64,000 bases of DNA from Oceanospirillaceae bacterium (GTDB taxonomy: Bacteria; Pseudomonadota; Gammaproteobacteria; Pseudomonadales; Balneatricaceae). Of this stretch, positions 53,506 through 60,976 are shown one piece after another (positions within the stretch are counted from its first letter, which is position 1; every line of letters begins with the position of its first letter). The DNA is taken from assembly GCA_003521845.1 (NCBI GenBank), contig DPHB01000027.1:13735-77734 (forward strand), read 5' to 3'. The notes under the pieces were generated by a model, which searched no databases, was not told where the DNA came from, and worked only from the letters and a program-made list of their open reading frames with translations. Position numbers and translations under genes: made by a program.

Positions 53506-54953
53506 GCAAACACCTGCTGGCTGGATATAGCCAAGCCTTTGCCGACACCTAGTAGCATGTCCGTTGGGGCTAAAATATCACGATATTCATCAAGACCTAA
53601 TAACTCAAATAGGGCCGGTGAACTAGCACCACCTCCGGTAACGATAAGGCTCTGTGGTTGAGTTTTGGCGCTAGTAAGTACTTCCTTTATTGCCCTTTTT
53701 ATGGACATGGCTGGATAGTGAATAGCTTCAACTAGGTCTTGCTTGGTGAGTAACATGGCTAACTCAGATTCGATAAATTGTAGTTCAGCCTTGGTTTCAG
53801 CCTTGGTAGAAAGGGCAATTTTGGCCTTTTCAGCCGCCATGACGACGCCAGTGTTGCCGCTGTTTTGGTATAGGTTGAATATGCGCAGGAGAGCGTCATA
53901 GCGCTCACCAGACGCATTGCCTAAATTGGTCACCAATCTATCTTGATGGCTTAAGAAACGGCGTATAGCCGGCAGGTCATTAACCCGAAATGCATCCATC
54001 ATAGCACTTTGGTAATCATGCACGATGGAGGTGACAGTATTTCCTTGGGCGTCGCGATATTCTTTGCCAAACAGTCGACCTAGGCGATTAAGAGCTAGGG
54101 ATATATCCAAGTCCATTCCACCAACGCGGGTGCCGTGGGCAGCGAGAATATCACTGCTTCTATCATGCTTGTCGCTCTTGCTGCCGCTCCGGTCACCACC
54201 GAGGCGCATCATTACCATGTCAGTGGTGCCGCCACCCACATCTACCACCAGCGTTGTTTGTTCTTTGTTTAAACTTTGTTCGTAATCATAGGCTGCCGCC
54301 ACGGGCTCGTATTGAAATTCCACATGTTTGAAGCCGGCATCTTCGGCGGCATTGTGCATTAGCTCTAGAGCACGCTTATTGACTAGAGGGTTGGGTTTGA
54401 TGCCCCAGTTAACGGGGCGACCAATGACTACACAATCTAACTCTTGGCAAATATTGGCCTCGGCGTTGCTTTTGTAGGCAGCTATCATGGTGCCGATAAT
54501 GGTTGCAAAGTGCTGGCTAAGTTGTGGGTTCAGTAAGCCGCCCAGCGCCGCCTTAGGTGATTTAACGAGTACGCCTTGGTGGTCACTGTTGTGCATTTCT
54601 AGGGCGTCATGACCAACATAAATAGTTTGCTCGAAGTCGGCACTGGAAATGCCCACCTCGTCCACTTCCAGTTTTTGGTCACGCAGGCGCGCTGCCATGA
54701 GCTGGTTACGGATATCATCACGGCGCTTTTGTAGGGCACCCTGGCTGCCGGTAGTGGCGGCACGAAAACGTTGATTATAAATCTCCGTGATTTCTCGTTC
54801 GGTAATGTCGGCTATCTTGCCGTCTTTGCGATGCAACCAAGCAGCGGTAGGGATAGAAGAGCAGCCAGCATTAAGTTCGGCAAAAGCCAGCTGTTGATTA
54901 TCAAAATAAGCTAAGGCAGAGTTAGTGGTGCCAAAATCTAGGCCGCAATACAT
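53502..54953 (-). CDS. Hsp70 family protein, YegD-like
   Basis: A 483-residue protein with the actin/Hsp70 ATPase fold: phosphate loop 1 GLDFGTTNSA (residues 4-13), phosphate loop 2 VVDVGGGTTDM and the adenosine motif VTGGGASSP. The peptide-binding domain of DnaK is absent, so it is an ATPase-only YegD-like protein. An extra GGDRSGSKSDKHDRS stretch sits after phosphate loop 2. Its clients are unknown. A GyrI-like gene lies upstream on the same strand, 125 bases away. Confidence 0.87.
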   Translation of the reverse strand: MYCGLDFGTTNSALAYFDNQQLAFAELNAGCSSIPTAAWLHRKDGKIADITEREITEIYNQRFRAATTGSQGALQKRRDDIRNQLMAARLRDQKLEVDEVGISSADFEQTIYVGHDALEMHNSDHQGVLVKSPKAALGGLLNPQLSQHFATIIGTMIAAYKSNAEANICQELDCVVIGRPVNWGIKPNPLVNKRALELMHNAAEDAGFKHVEFQYEPVAAAYDYEQSLNKEQTTLVVDVGGGTTDMVMMRLGGDRSGSKSDKHDRSSDILAAHGTRVGGMDLDISLALNRLGRLFGKEYRDAQGNTVTSIVHDYQSAMMDAFRVNDLPAIRRFLSHQDRLVTNLGNASGERYDALLRIFNLYQNSGNTGVVMAAEKAKIALSTKAETKAELQFIESELAMLLTKQDLVEAIHYPAMSIKRAIKEVLTSAKTQPQSLIVTGGGASSPALFELLGLDEYRDILAPTDMLLGVGKGLAISSQQVFA

Positions 54954-55078
54954 GGTGTTTCCTTAAATAAATGATGATCGATGTAATATCGATACGATGT
55001 GCCCCCATTTGGCTGGAAGAATGGGGCAATGGTAACTGCATAGCCGGTAAACCGGTTGCAGCATGGTTTGGTCGCGTT

Positions 55079-55705
55079 TTAAATAGGTCGCACAGGTTGC
55101 CGGATAATGACCTTCCGTTTGGCAGCTTCGGTTTTGCTAGGATCGTTGAGATAGATCTCATGGTAATGGCCGTGTGCTTGCAGATTGTTGTGTGGCAAGA
55201 AGTCTTGGTATAGCTGTGTGCAGACATCACCAATACCAGCATAATCTCCCACATGCATATATTGTACGCATTGCATCTCATGCAGGTTTATCACTTGCAC
55301 TGTTGGTAAATTAGCTGGACCTAGTTTGCCTATTTTTGGGTTGCAAGCAGCGTTTGTTTTAGCGGTATCTATGACACTGTTGGTGGCCCAGTTACCAGCT
55401 ACCACCATTACTCGCCAATGCCATTGTTCTTTGGGGGTGTCAATCAGTGATTGCTGACCTGCCCAGAATTGGCATTCGAGTGGCGGGTACTTAAAATTGC
55501 GGCCCAGGTATTTTTTAGCCACAGGTATGAGGCTTTCAACGATAGCCCACAGCCAGCTCATAGCCGTGTCTACCCCCGAAGCTTTCGGGTCACCATGACC
55601 CTCGATTGCTAAGTAGCGTATAGCGGGCACATCAACAAAAACAAACTTGCCTTTGGGTGGTTGATATAGCTGCTTAATGCGAGCTTGAAAATCATTGTCG
55701 TCCAT
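55079..55705 (-). CDS. GyrI-like small-molecule-binding domain protein
   Basis: A 208-residue stand-alone GyrI-like protein (KGKFVFVDVPAIRYLAIEGHGDP is the typical first strand). The domain binds small hydrophobic or cationic molecules in multidrug regulators; here there is no DNA-binding part. It may sequester or hydrolyse a ligand, but this is not known. It precedes the Hsp70-like gene on the same strand. An AraC protein with a related domain lies at 34462. Confidence 0.78.
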   Translation of the reverse strand: MDDNDFQARIKQLYQPPKGKFVFVDVPAIRYLAIEGHGDPKASGVDTAMSWLWAIVESLIPVAKKYLGRNFKYPPLECQFWAGQQSLIDTPKEQWHWRVMVVAGNWATNSVIDTAKTNAACNPKIGKLGPANLPTVQVINLHEMQCVQYMHVGDYAGIGDVCTQLYQDFLPHNNLQAHGHYHEIYLNDPSKTEAAKRKVIIRQPVRPI

Positions 55706-56033
55706 AGATACCCCTTTGCGACGAATTTTGTATCCGTTATCAATTCTATATGCATCAATAGCTTAACCCCTGTGTTGCGGATTAACAGTGGGTTGTTATC
55801 AGAATTATATCAATAAGTTAGTCAACTACTAGAGCTGTATATACGGAAGCCTTACTGCACTAGGTCTAATTGTGTGGGCCTAGCGGGCGTTACTCACTGC
55901 ATTGCTATTTTGTTTACAATATCTAATAGTCGACTGGATGCTTTGTTAAATTAGCAATGGCTAATAATTTAGGAATGAATACGGTATGATATACACAATC
56001 TGAGTATCCGCTAATAAGCAAAGGATCAAAAAG
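55706..56033. other. 328-base intergenic gap with no gene recognised
   Basis: An AT-rich gap between divergent genes. I see no open frame with family resemblance on either strand. It should hold the promoters of the GyrI-like and DUF2141 genes; aaaggatcaaaaag before the TTG at 56034 is the ribosome site of the latter. Confidence 0.5.
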
Positions 56034-56486
56034 TTGAACCCATCCAGAATCACCCGTGCATGTGGCTTGCTGTTGGCTGTAAGTACATTTTCCACTTATG
56101 CAAATGCCAACAGTGCTGCATCGCTGCAAGTGCACGTAGATGAGCTACGCAATGCTAAAGGCGTTGTGCAAGTGGCCATCTATAACCAGAGTGGCAGCAT
56201 ACCCGATGAAAAATACCAGAATTATTTCCGCTTAGAAACCGGTAAAATTATCGACAAGCGTGTAACAGTCACGTTTGATAACCTGCCATATGGCCAATAC
56301 GCTATTAATATTTTGCATGATGAAAATATCAATGGTCAGGTAGATAAAGGCTTTATGTTGCCTAAAGAGGGCATCGGTTTTAGTAATTACAGTCAGATTA
56401 ATTTAACCAATCGTCCTAACTTCAAAGACGCTAGCTTTGATTTGTCTGGGGATATGGTTAAGCAAGTAACAGTGATCTATTTTTAA
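56034..56486 (+). CDS. DUF2141 family exported protein
   Basis: A 150-residue periplasmic or outer-surface protein. A signal peptide covers about residues 1-26 (ending YANA). The mature part matches DUF2141: LQVHVDELRNAKGVVQVAIYN, LPYGQYAINILHDENINGQVD, KEGIGFSNY and a final FDLSGD strand. The NGQVD-type turn resembles an acidic, possibly calcium-binding loop of the family. The function is unknown. The start is TTG at 56034, with aaagga 7 bases upstream. Confidence 0.82.
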   Translation: MNPSRITRACGLLLAVSTFSTYANANSAASLQVHVDELRNAKGVVQVAIYNQSGSIPDEKYQNYFRLETGKIIDKRVTVTFDNLPYGQYAINILHDENINGQVDKGFMLPKEGIGFSNYSQINLTNRPNFKDASFDLSGDMVKQVTVIYF

Positions 56487-56625
56487 TGGTCAGGGTAGGC
56501 AGAGCAGGCCAATCAAGCTTTGTTTGTGAGTAAAGGGGTGATAGCGTGTCAGCCCATATAGTTAGAGGCTGGTGGGGTAAATAAGGCTAAGCCTGCGTAT
56601 ACGGGAAATCGAAAAGTACGCGAAT

Positions 56626-56667
56626 ATAAAAAAAGACCAATAACCGTTAAGTCATTGATCTTTCTTT
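56626..56667 (-). terminator. Probable terminator after tRNA-Leu
   Basis: On the minus strand an aagatcaatgac stem pairs, with two wobble pairs, with gttattggtctt and is followed by a T run. It lies 11 bases past the tRNA 3' end. Confidence 0.65.
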
Positions 56668-56677
56668 AAAATGTGCG

Positions 56678-56762
56678 TGGTACCAGTGGGCGGACTCGAA
56701 CCGCCACGCATTTCTGCAACGGATTTTGAATCCGTCGTGTATACCAATTTCACCACACTGGC
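56678..56762 (-). tRNA. tRNA-Leu (anticodon CAA)
   Basis: On the minus strand the 85-base gene runs from GCCAGTG to CACTGGT-A-CCA, with encoded CCA. The anticodon loop is TTCAAAA within ggattcaaaatcc, giving anticodon CAA. The long variable arm (TTGCAGAAATGCGT) and the TTCGAGTCC T-loop fit a leucine tRNA. The acceptor stem seems to pair G1 with U72. Confidence 0.93.
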
Positions 56763-56776
56763 ACATTGAGGAGCGC

Positions 56777-56804
56777 ATTATACTCGAATCCCCTTGGTGG
56801 TCAA
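56777..56804 (-). promoter_or_regulatory. Promoter of tRNA-Leu
   Basis: On the minus strand TTGACC (56804-56799) and TATAAT (56782-56777) are 16 bases apart, followed by a GC-rich discriminator (gcgctc), as is usual for stringently controlled tRNA genes. The tRNA starts 14 bases downstream. Confidence 0.8.
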
Positions 56805-56838
56805 TGGTCGAGCCTTAATTTAATTAGATTTATTACAA

Positions 56839-57435
56839 TTAGTTCTCTCGAGGCTGGCGCACCATTAGCCAGTAATGCCGCTGGCACGTGGGTTCGTATG
56901 CTTGGTGTTTGGCGATGAAGCCTAAACGCGCATAAAAGCTCATATTACGTGGTGTAAAGGTTTCTAAATAACAGATCCTATCTAGTTGGTCGGCCAACTC
57001 CAAAGTTGGTGCGAGTAGTTGCCTCCCAAGACCGCGGCCTTGTCGGCTAGGGTTGATGCCTAAAATAGAAAGGTACCAAGCCTCCTCGTTAATTATATGC
57101 CCAGCTTGCAGGCCCATAAACTCGGCTATGGCCAAATAGGTTGCTAGGCTTTTGGGGCCCATATGCGTGTGCAAAAACTCTTTTTTGGCTTGCAATATTA
57201 GCTGGCTTTGCTCTTGGTCTGTGGGCAAGGTCCAGATGGCAGCACCTTGGTCTGGCTCGGTGCTGGTCGTTAAAGTGCCATGTTGCTGAGCCTCTTGCAT
57301 AGAGTAGTCCAAATAAGCATTCAATAAAGCTGGGTTGTTGTCCGCAGAACCTTGCATGGTGCGATAAAAGGCATCGTCAGCTAGAGCCATGCGGATATTG
57401 TTGGCGGTGGTAGAGTGTTGTGGGGTGAATGGCAT
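56839..57435 (-). CDS. GNAT family acetyltransferase
   Basis: A 198-residue GNAT acetyltransferase with the acetyl-CoA loop SRQGRGLGRQLL (residues about 134-145), the preceding strand WYLSILGINP and the C-terminal MSFYARLGF. The N-terminal half has the ADDAFYRTMQG pattern found in many two-part acetyltransferases of unknown acceptor. It stands alone between tRNA-Leu and the palindrome-bearing gap. Confidence 0.85.
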   Translation of the reverse strand: MPFTPQHSTTANNIRMALADDAFYRTMQGSADNNPALLNAYLDYSMQEAQQHGTLTTSTEPDQGAAIWTLPTDQEQSQLILQAKKEFLHTHMGPKSLATYLAIAEFMGLQAGHIINEEAWYLSILGINPSRQGRGLGRQLLAPTLELADQLDRICYLETFTPRNMSFYARLGFIAKHQAYEPTCQRHYWLMVRQPREN

Positions 57436-57541
57436 TTTAGGGCTCTAGAGGTCTGTATTAATGACAAGATTATAGGGTGAGATTCGAATAGAGGCTAGGC
57501 AGAGTAGTTTGATTTTTAGGAATAAATATCATTTATGCTAA

Positions 57542-57557
57542 CTATGACTAGTCATAG
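57542..57557. promoter_or_regulatory. 16-base palindrome with a repeated half-site
   Basis: ctatgactagtcatag is a perfect palindrome, and ctagtcatac at 57585-57594 repeats one half-site. It lies between the acetyltransferase (107 bases from its start) and the 73-residue protein gene (about 140 bases from its start). It is a candidate operator for either. Confidence 0.45.
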
Positions 57558-57694
57558 TGTGTAAAAAATGACTTAAATCATGCTGCTAGTCATACTTTGG
57601 TCTAATGCTGGTCTTTGCTAGACTGTGCTCGGCCTGGTGCTAACTCATTCGGGTTGACCAGAGGGCCAAAATAATAAATATAAAAGAGGCGAAT

Positions 57695-57916
57695 ATGATT
57701 GATAATATCGTAGCTGGAATTAAGAAGCTGACAGAAGCAGGTATCGCATTAATTGCTTTGGCTGTTGTACTGGAAGTGATTTTTGGCGCCAACGTAGCAT
57801 TTGTCGGGGTTGGTGTAGTAGAAAATATTCTTAATATCGTAGGAACGCTTGGTGGTGAAGGCCTAGTTGGCTTGGCTGCTATTGCTGTCATTTACGCGAT
57901 TTTTAATCGCGACTAG
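57695..57916 (+). CDS. Small hydrophobic protein of unknown function
   Basis: A 73-residue protein starting MIDNIVAGIKKLTEAG, with two hydrophobic segments (IALIALAVVLEVIFGANVAFVGV and GLVGLAAIAVIYAIF) separated by an amphipathic ENILNIVGTLGGEG stretch, and a charged end NRD. It has no cysteine and no signal peptidase site. The start has agaggcgaat upstream, and a strong terminator follows within 32 bases, so it is a real monocistronic gene. I do not recognise a named family. A small membrane helix pair, holin-like or structural, is possible. Confidence 0.7.
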   Translation: MIDNIVAGIKKLTEAGIALIALAVVLEVIFGANVAFVGVGVVENILNIVGTLGGEGLVGLAAIAVIYAIFNRD

Positions 57917-57947
57917 CGTACGATCGAATCTCTACTAACTGTAGTGG

Positions 57948-57973
57948 AAATGCCCGCAATCTTGCGGGCATTT
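57948..57973 (+). terminator. Intrinsic terminator after the small hydrophobic protein gene
   Basis: A perfect 12-pair stem (aaatgcccgcaa and ttgcgggcattt around tc) ending in T residues. Confidence 0.88.
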
Positions 57974-58128
57974 GTTCTAGTTTAAGGATTAAACATCCTT
58001 TTTGCTCTATTTCCTTCTAGTTGCTAGGTGTGTTTGTTAAATAAGCACAACAAAGGCCTGTGATGGGGGCGTTATATTCGGTATCATTAGCCGTTTGTAT
58101 AAACTCATGTCGAACCACGCTGCAAACC

Positions 58129-59184
58129 ATGCAAGTCTCTGATTTTTCCTTCCATCTGCCAGATCAATTGATTGCCCGTTATCCTACCGAGGAGCGTACG
58201 GCTAGCCGTCTTATGCGCCTGCATGGCGATACTGGTCAGGTAGAGCACCAACAATTTGCGGATGTCTTGGGATTTTTGCAAGCAGGTGATTTGTTGGTGT
58301 TGAATAACACCAAGGTAATACCCGCGCGTTTATTTGGTACGAAAGAATCTGGCGGTAAGCTAGAAGTGCTGGTAGAGCGTATGTTAGATGAGCGGCGTTT
58401 GTTGGCTCATGTACGCTCTAGTCGTTCACCTAAAGCTGGCGCACGCTTGTTATTGGAAGGCGAAGTTTGGGTGACCATGATGGGTCGCCAGGATGCGTTA
58501 TTTGAGTTGCAGGTAGAAGGTGAGGAAACAGTGCTGGAAGTGCTGCAGCGTTTAGGTCATATGCCTTTACCGCCTTATATTGACCGCGCTGATGAAACGG
58601 CTGATCGTGAGCGTTATCAGACAGTTTTTGGTGAGCGTCATGGTGCTGTTGCGGCACCAACGGCCGGTTTGCACTTTGATGAACCCATGTTGGACGCGAT
58701 ACGTGCCAAGGGTGTGCGTATTGAGACCATCACCTTGCATGTTGGGGCGGGTACTTTTCAGCCGGTGAAGGTGGATAAAATTACCGACCATCATATGCAT
58801 GGTGAAATTGTTGAAGTCACAGCGCAGGTAGCCGACGCTGTGAAAACCACGCGAGCTAATGGTGGTAGGGTCGTTGCCGTAGGTACTACCTGTGTCCGCT
58901 CCTTAGAAAGCGCCAGTGCCAATACCCGCAGTGGTGAAATAGAAGCCTACTCTGACGAAACTCATATCTTTATTTATCCCGGTTATGAGTTCCGCAGTGT
59001 TGATGCCATGATTACCAACTTTCACTTATCAGAGTCTACTTTGATCATGTTGGTCAGTGCCTTTGCCGGGCGTGACAATGTGCTAGCCGCTTACGATCAG
59101 GCTGTAGCAGAAAAATACCGATTCTTTAGCTATGGCGATGCCATGCTGGTAACACCACAGAATGTTGTCCCTAAGGCCCCATAA
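58129..59184 (+). CDS. queA: S-adenosylmethionine:tRNA ribosyltransferase-isomerase QueA
   Basis: A 351-residue enzyme that converts preQ1 in tRNA to epoxyqueuosine using the ribosyl group of SAM. It follows E. coli QueA closely: VSDFSFHLPDQLIARYP, GDLLVLNNTKVIPARLFG, PLPPYIDRADE, AVAAPTAGLHFDEP, TLHVGAGTFQPV and EKYRFFSYGDAML. I placed the start at the ATG at 58129, because the longer frame adds 23 residues with no family match. tgt follows 12 bases later, the next gene of the same modification pathway. Confidence 0.97.
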   Translation: MQVSDFSFHLPDQLIARYPTEERTASRLMRLHGDTGQVEHQQFADVLGFLQAGDLLVLNNTKVIPARLFGTKESGGKLEVLVERMLDERRLLAHVRSSRSPKAGARLLLEGEVWVTMMGRQDALFELQVEGEETVLEVLQRLGHMPLPPYIDRADETADRERYQTVFGERHGAVAAPTAGLHFDEPMLDAIRAKGVRIETITLHVGAGTFQPVKVDKITDHHMHGEIVEVTAQVADAVKTTRANGGRVVAVGTTCVRSLESASANTRSGEIEAYSDETHIFIYPGYEFRSVDAMITNFHLSESTLIMLVSAFAGRDNVLAAYDQAVAEKYRFFSYGDAMLVTPQNVVPKAP

Positions 59185-59196
59185 CAGGAGTTAATT

Positions 59197-60357
59197 ATGA
59201 CTGAGCAATCCACCCGCGAATGCTTTATGAAGTTTGACAAGCTGGGCCAATCTGGCGCAGCGCGCCGTGGTCGTTTGACCTTTCCACGAGGCACTATTGA
59301 GACCCCGTGTTTTATGCCTGTCGGTACCTATGGCACCGTGAAGGGTATGTTGCCGCGTGATATTGAAGCCACAGGTGCCGAAATTATTCTGGGTAATACT
59401 TTTCACCTTATGCTGCGTCCGGGTACGGATATTATTAAGCAGCACGGTGACTTGCATGACTTTACGCAGTGGCAAAAGCCTATTTTGACTGACTCTGGTG
59501 GCTTCCAGGTATTTAGCCTGGGCGCTATGCGTAAAATTACGGAAGAAGGGGTGGCATTTCATTCCCCGGTAAATGGCGACAAGGTCTTTATGTCACCGGA
59601 ATCATCCATGCAAGTACAGAAAGACCTAGGTTCTGACGTGGTAATGATTTTTGATGAGTGCACACCTTATCCGGCCACGGAAAAAGAAGCCGCCGATTCC
59701 ATGCGCATGTCCTTGCGTTGGGCTCAGCGTAGTAAGGATGCCCACGGTGATAGTCCATCGGCCTTGTTTGGCATCATTCAGGGTGGTATGTACGAGCACT
59801 TGCGTGATGAGTCTTTAGCGGGCCTGAATGACATCGATTTTGATGGCATGGCCATTGGTGGTTTGTCCGTGGGTGAGCCGAAAGAGGATATGTTGCGTGT
59901 ATTAGGCCACTTAGCGCCAAAAATGCCAGATCATAAACCGCGTTATCTAATGGGCGTAGGTCGTCCAGAAGACTTGGTAGAAGGTGTGCGCCGTGGTGTG
60001 GATATGTTTGACTGTGTCATGCCCACGCGCAATGCGCGCAACGGCCACTTGTTTATTGCCGATGGTGTGGTAAAAATTCGTAACGCGGTGCACAAGACGG
60101 ATATGGGGCCATTGGACCCTCATTGTGACTGCTACACTTGTAAAAACTTTTCTCGGTCTTATCTACATCACTTAGATAAGTGTAAAGAGATGCTGGGTGC
60201 CCAGCTTAATACCATCCATAACTTGCATTATTATCAGACACTCATGGCAGGATTGCGCGCTGCCTTGGATGCAGGTACATTGGACGACTTTGTCACAGAT
60301 TTTTATGGGCGTCGGGGTTTGCCGGTGCCTAGTTTAGATGCTGAAACGGCCAAATAA
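59197..60357 (+). CDS. tgt: tRNA-guanine(34) transglycosylase
   Basis: A 386-residue enzyme that swaps G34 for preQ1 in tRNAs with GUN anticodons. Conserved blocks include TPCFMPVGTYGTVKGM, ILGNTFHLMLRPG, LTDSGGFQVFSLG with the Asp base, FDECTPYP, GGLSVGEP, FDCVMPTRNARNGHLF with the nucleophile Asp, and the zinc site CDCYTCKNFSRSYLHHL. The ATG at 59197 has aggag upstream; a later ATG at about residue 11 (MKFDKLGQ) is another candidate. It sits in the queA-tgt-yajC-secD-secF run. Confidence 0.97.
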   Translation: MTEQSTRECFMKFDKLGQSGAARRGRLTFPRGTIETPCFMPVGTYGTVKGMLPRDIEATGAEIILGNTFHLMLRPGTDIIKQHGDLHDFTQWQKPILTDSGGFQVFSLGAMRKITEEGVAFHSPVNGDKVFMSPESSMQVQKDLGSDVVMIFDECTPYPATEKEAADSMRMSLRWAQRSKDAHGDSPSALFGIIQGGMYEHLRDESLAGLNDIDFDGMAIGGLSVGEPKEDMLRVLGHLAPKMPDHKPRYLMGVGRPEDLVEGVRRGVDMFDCVMPTRNARNGHLFIADGVVKIRNAVHKTDMGPLDPHCDCYTCKNFSRSYLHHLDKCKEMLGAQLNTIHNLHYYQTLMAGLRAALDAGTLDDFVTDFYGRRGLPVPSLDAETAK

Positions 60358-60421
60358 GCCTTTTTAGTGAACCAAATAAGTCCCGTAAGGGCAACTAACC
60401 TTAACTATGTTCGGAGACATT

Positions 60422-60748
60422 ATGAGCTTCTTTATTGAAACAGCCGCAGCAGAAGCAGCACCAGCTGGTGGCGATCCAAGTTCTTTGCTAATTATGATGG
60501 TCGTTTTTGCGGCTGTTTTCTACTTCATGATCTGGCGCCCACAAGCTAAGCGCACTAAGGATCACAAGAACCTAATGGAAGCCTTGTCAAAAGGTGATGA
60601 AATCGTAACTAACGGCGGTATCGTTGGTAAGCTTGCTAAGGTTGGCGACGATTTCGTAACGGTTACTGTTTCGGAAGGCGTCGATATGAACTTCCAGAAG
60701 GGCGCTATTGCTTCTGTACTGCCTAAGGGCACTATCAAGTCTATCTAA
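60422..60748 (+). CDS. yajC: Sec translocase accessory subunit YajC
   Basis: A 108-residue protein with one N-terminal helix (LLIMMVVFAAVFYFMIWRP) followed by QAKRTKDHKNLMEALSKGDEIVTNGGIVGKL, the YajC signature. It binds SecD-SecF and the holotranslocon in the inner membrane. I used the ATG at 60422, preceded by ggagac; the ATG at 60407 lies upstream of that ribosome site. A repeat cluster separates it from secD. Confidence 0.95.
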   Translation: MSFFIETAAAEAAPAGGDPSSLLIMMVVFAAVFYFMIWRPQAKRTKDHKNLMEALSKGDEIVTNGGIVGKLAKVGDDFVTVTVSEGVDMNFQKGAIASVLPKGTIKSI

Positions 60749-60792
60749 GGCCGTTTTGTCAGTGTGTAACACTGATGATCTAGATAGTAGAG

Positions 60793-60914
60793 TCGTCATT
60801 GCGGGCGCAGCTTGCCGTCATTGCGAGCGAAGCTAACCGTCATTGCGAACGAAGTGAAGCAATCTCTCGCAGCATGGCAGAGGTTGCCATGGTGCTACGC
60901 ACCTCGCAATGACG
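60793..60914. repeat. REP-like intergenic repeat cluster, copy 3
   Basis: Three direct units starting cgtcattgcg at 60793, 60816 and 60838, the last continuing gaagcaatctc, and an inverted end cctcgcaatgacg at 60902-60914. It is the same family as the copies at 30969 and 49389. It sits inside the yajC-secD gap of an otherwise tight operon and so may lie in its transcript. Confidence 0.82.
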
Positions 60915-60976
60915 AATATCTAAGTATCTAGATGGCTCGTGTTTTGGGCCTCAAAAAATAATGAAAGGAATTTCCT

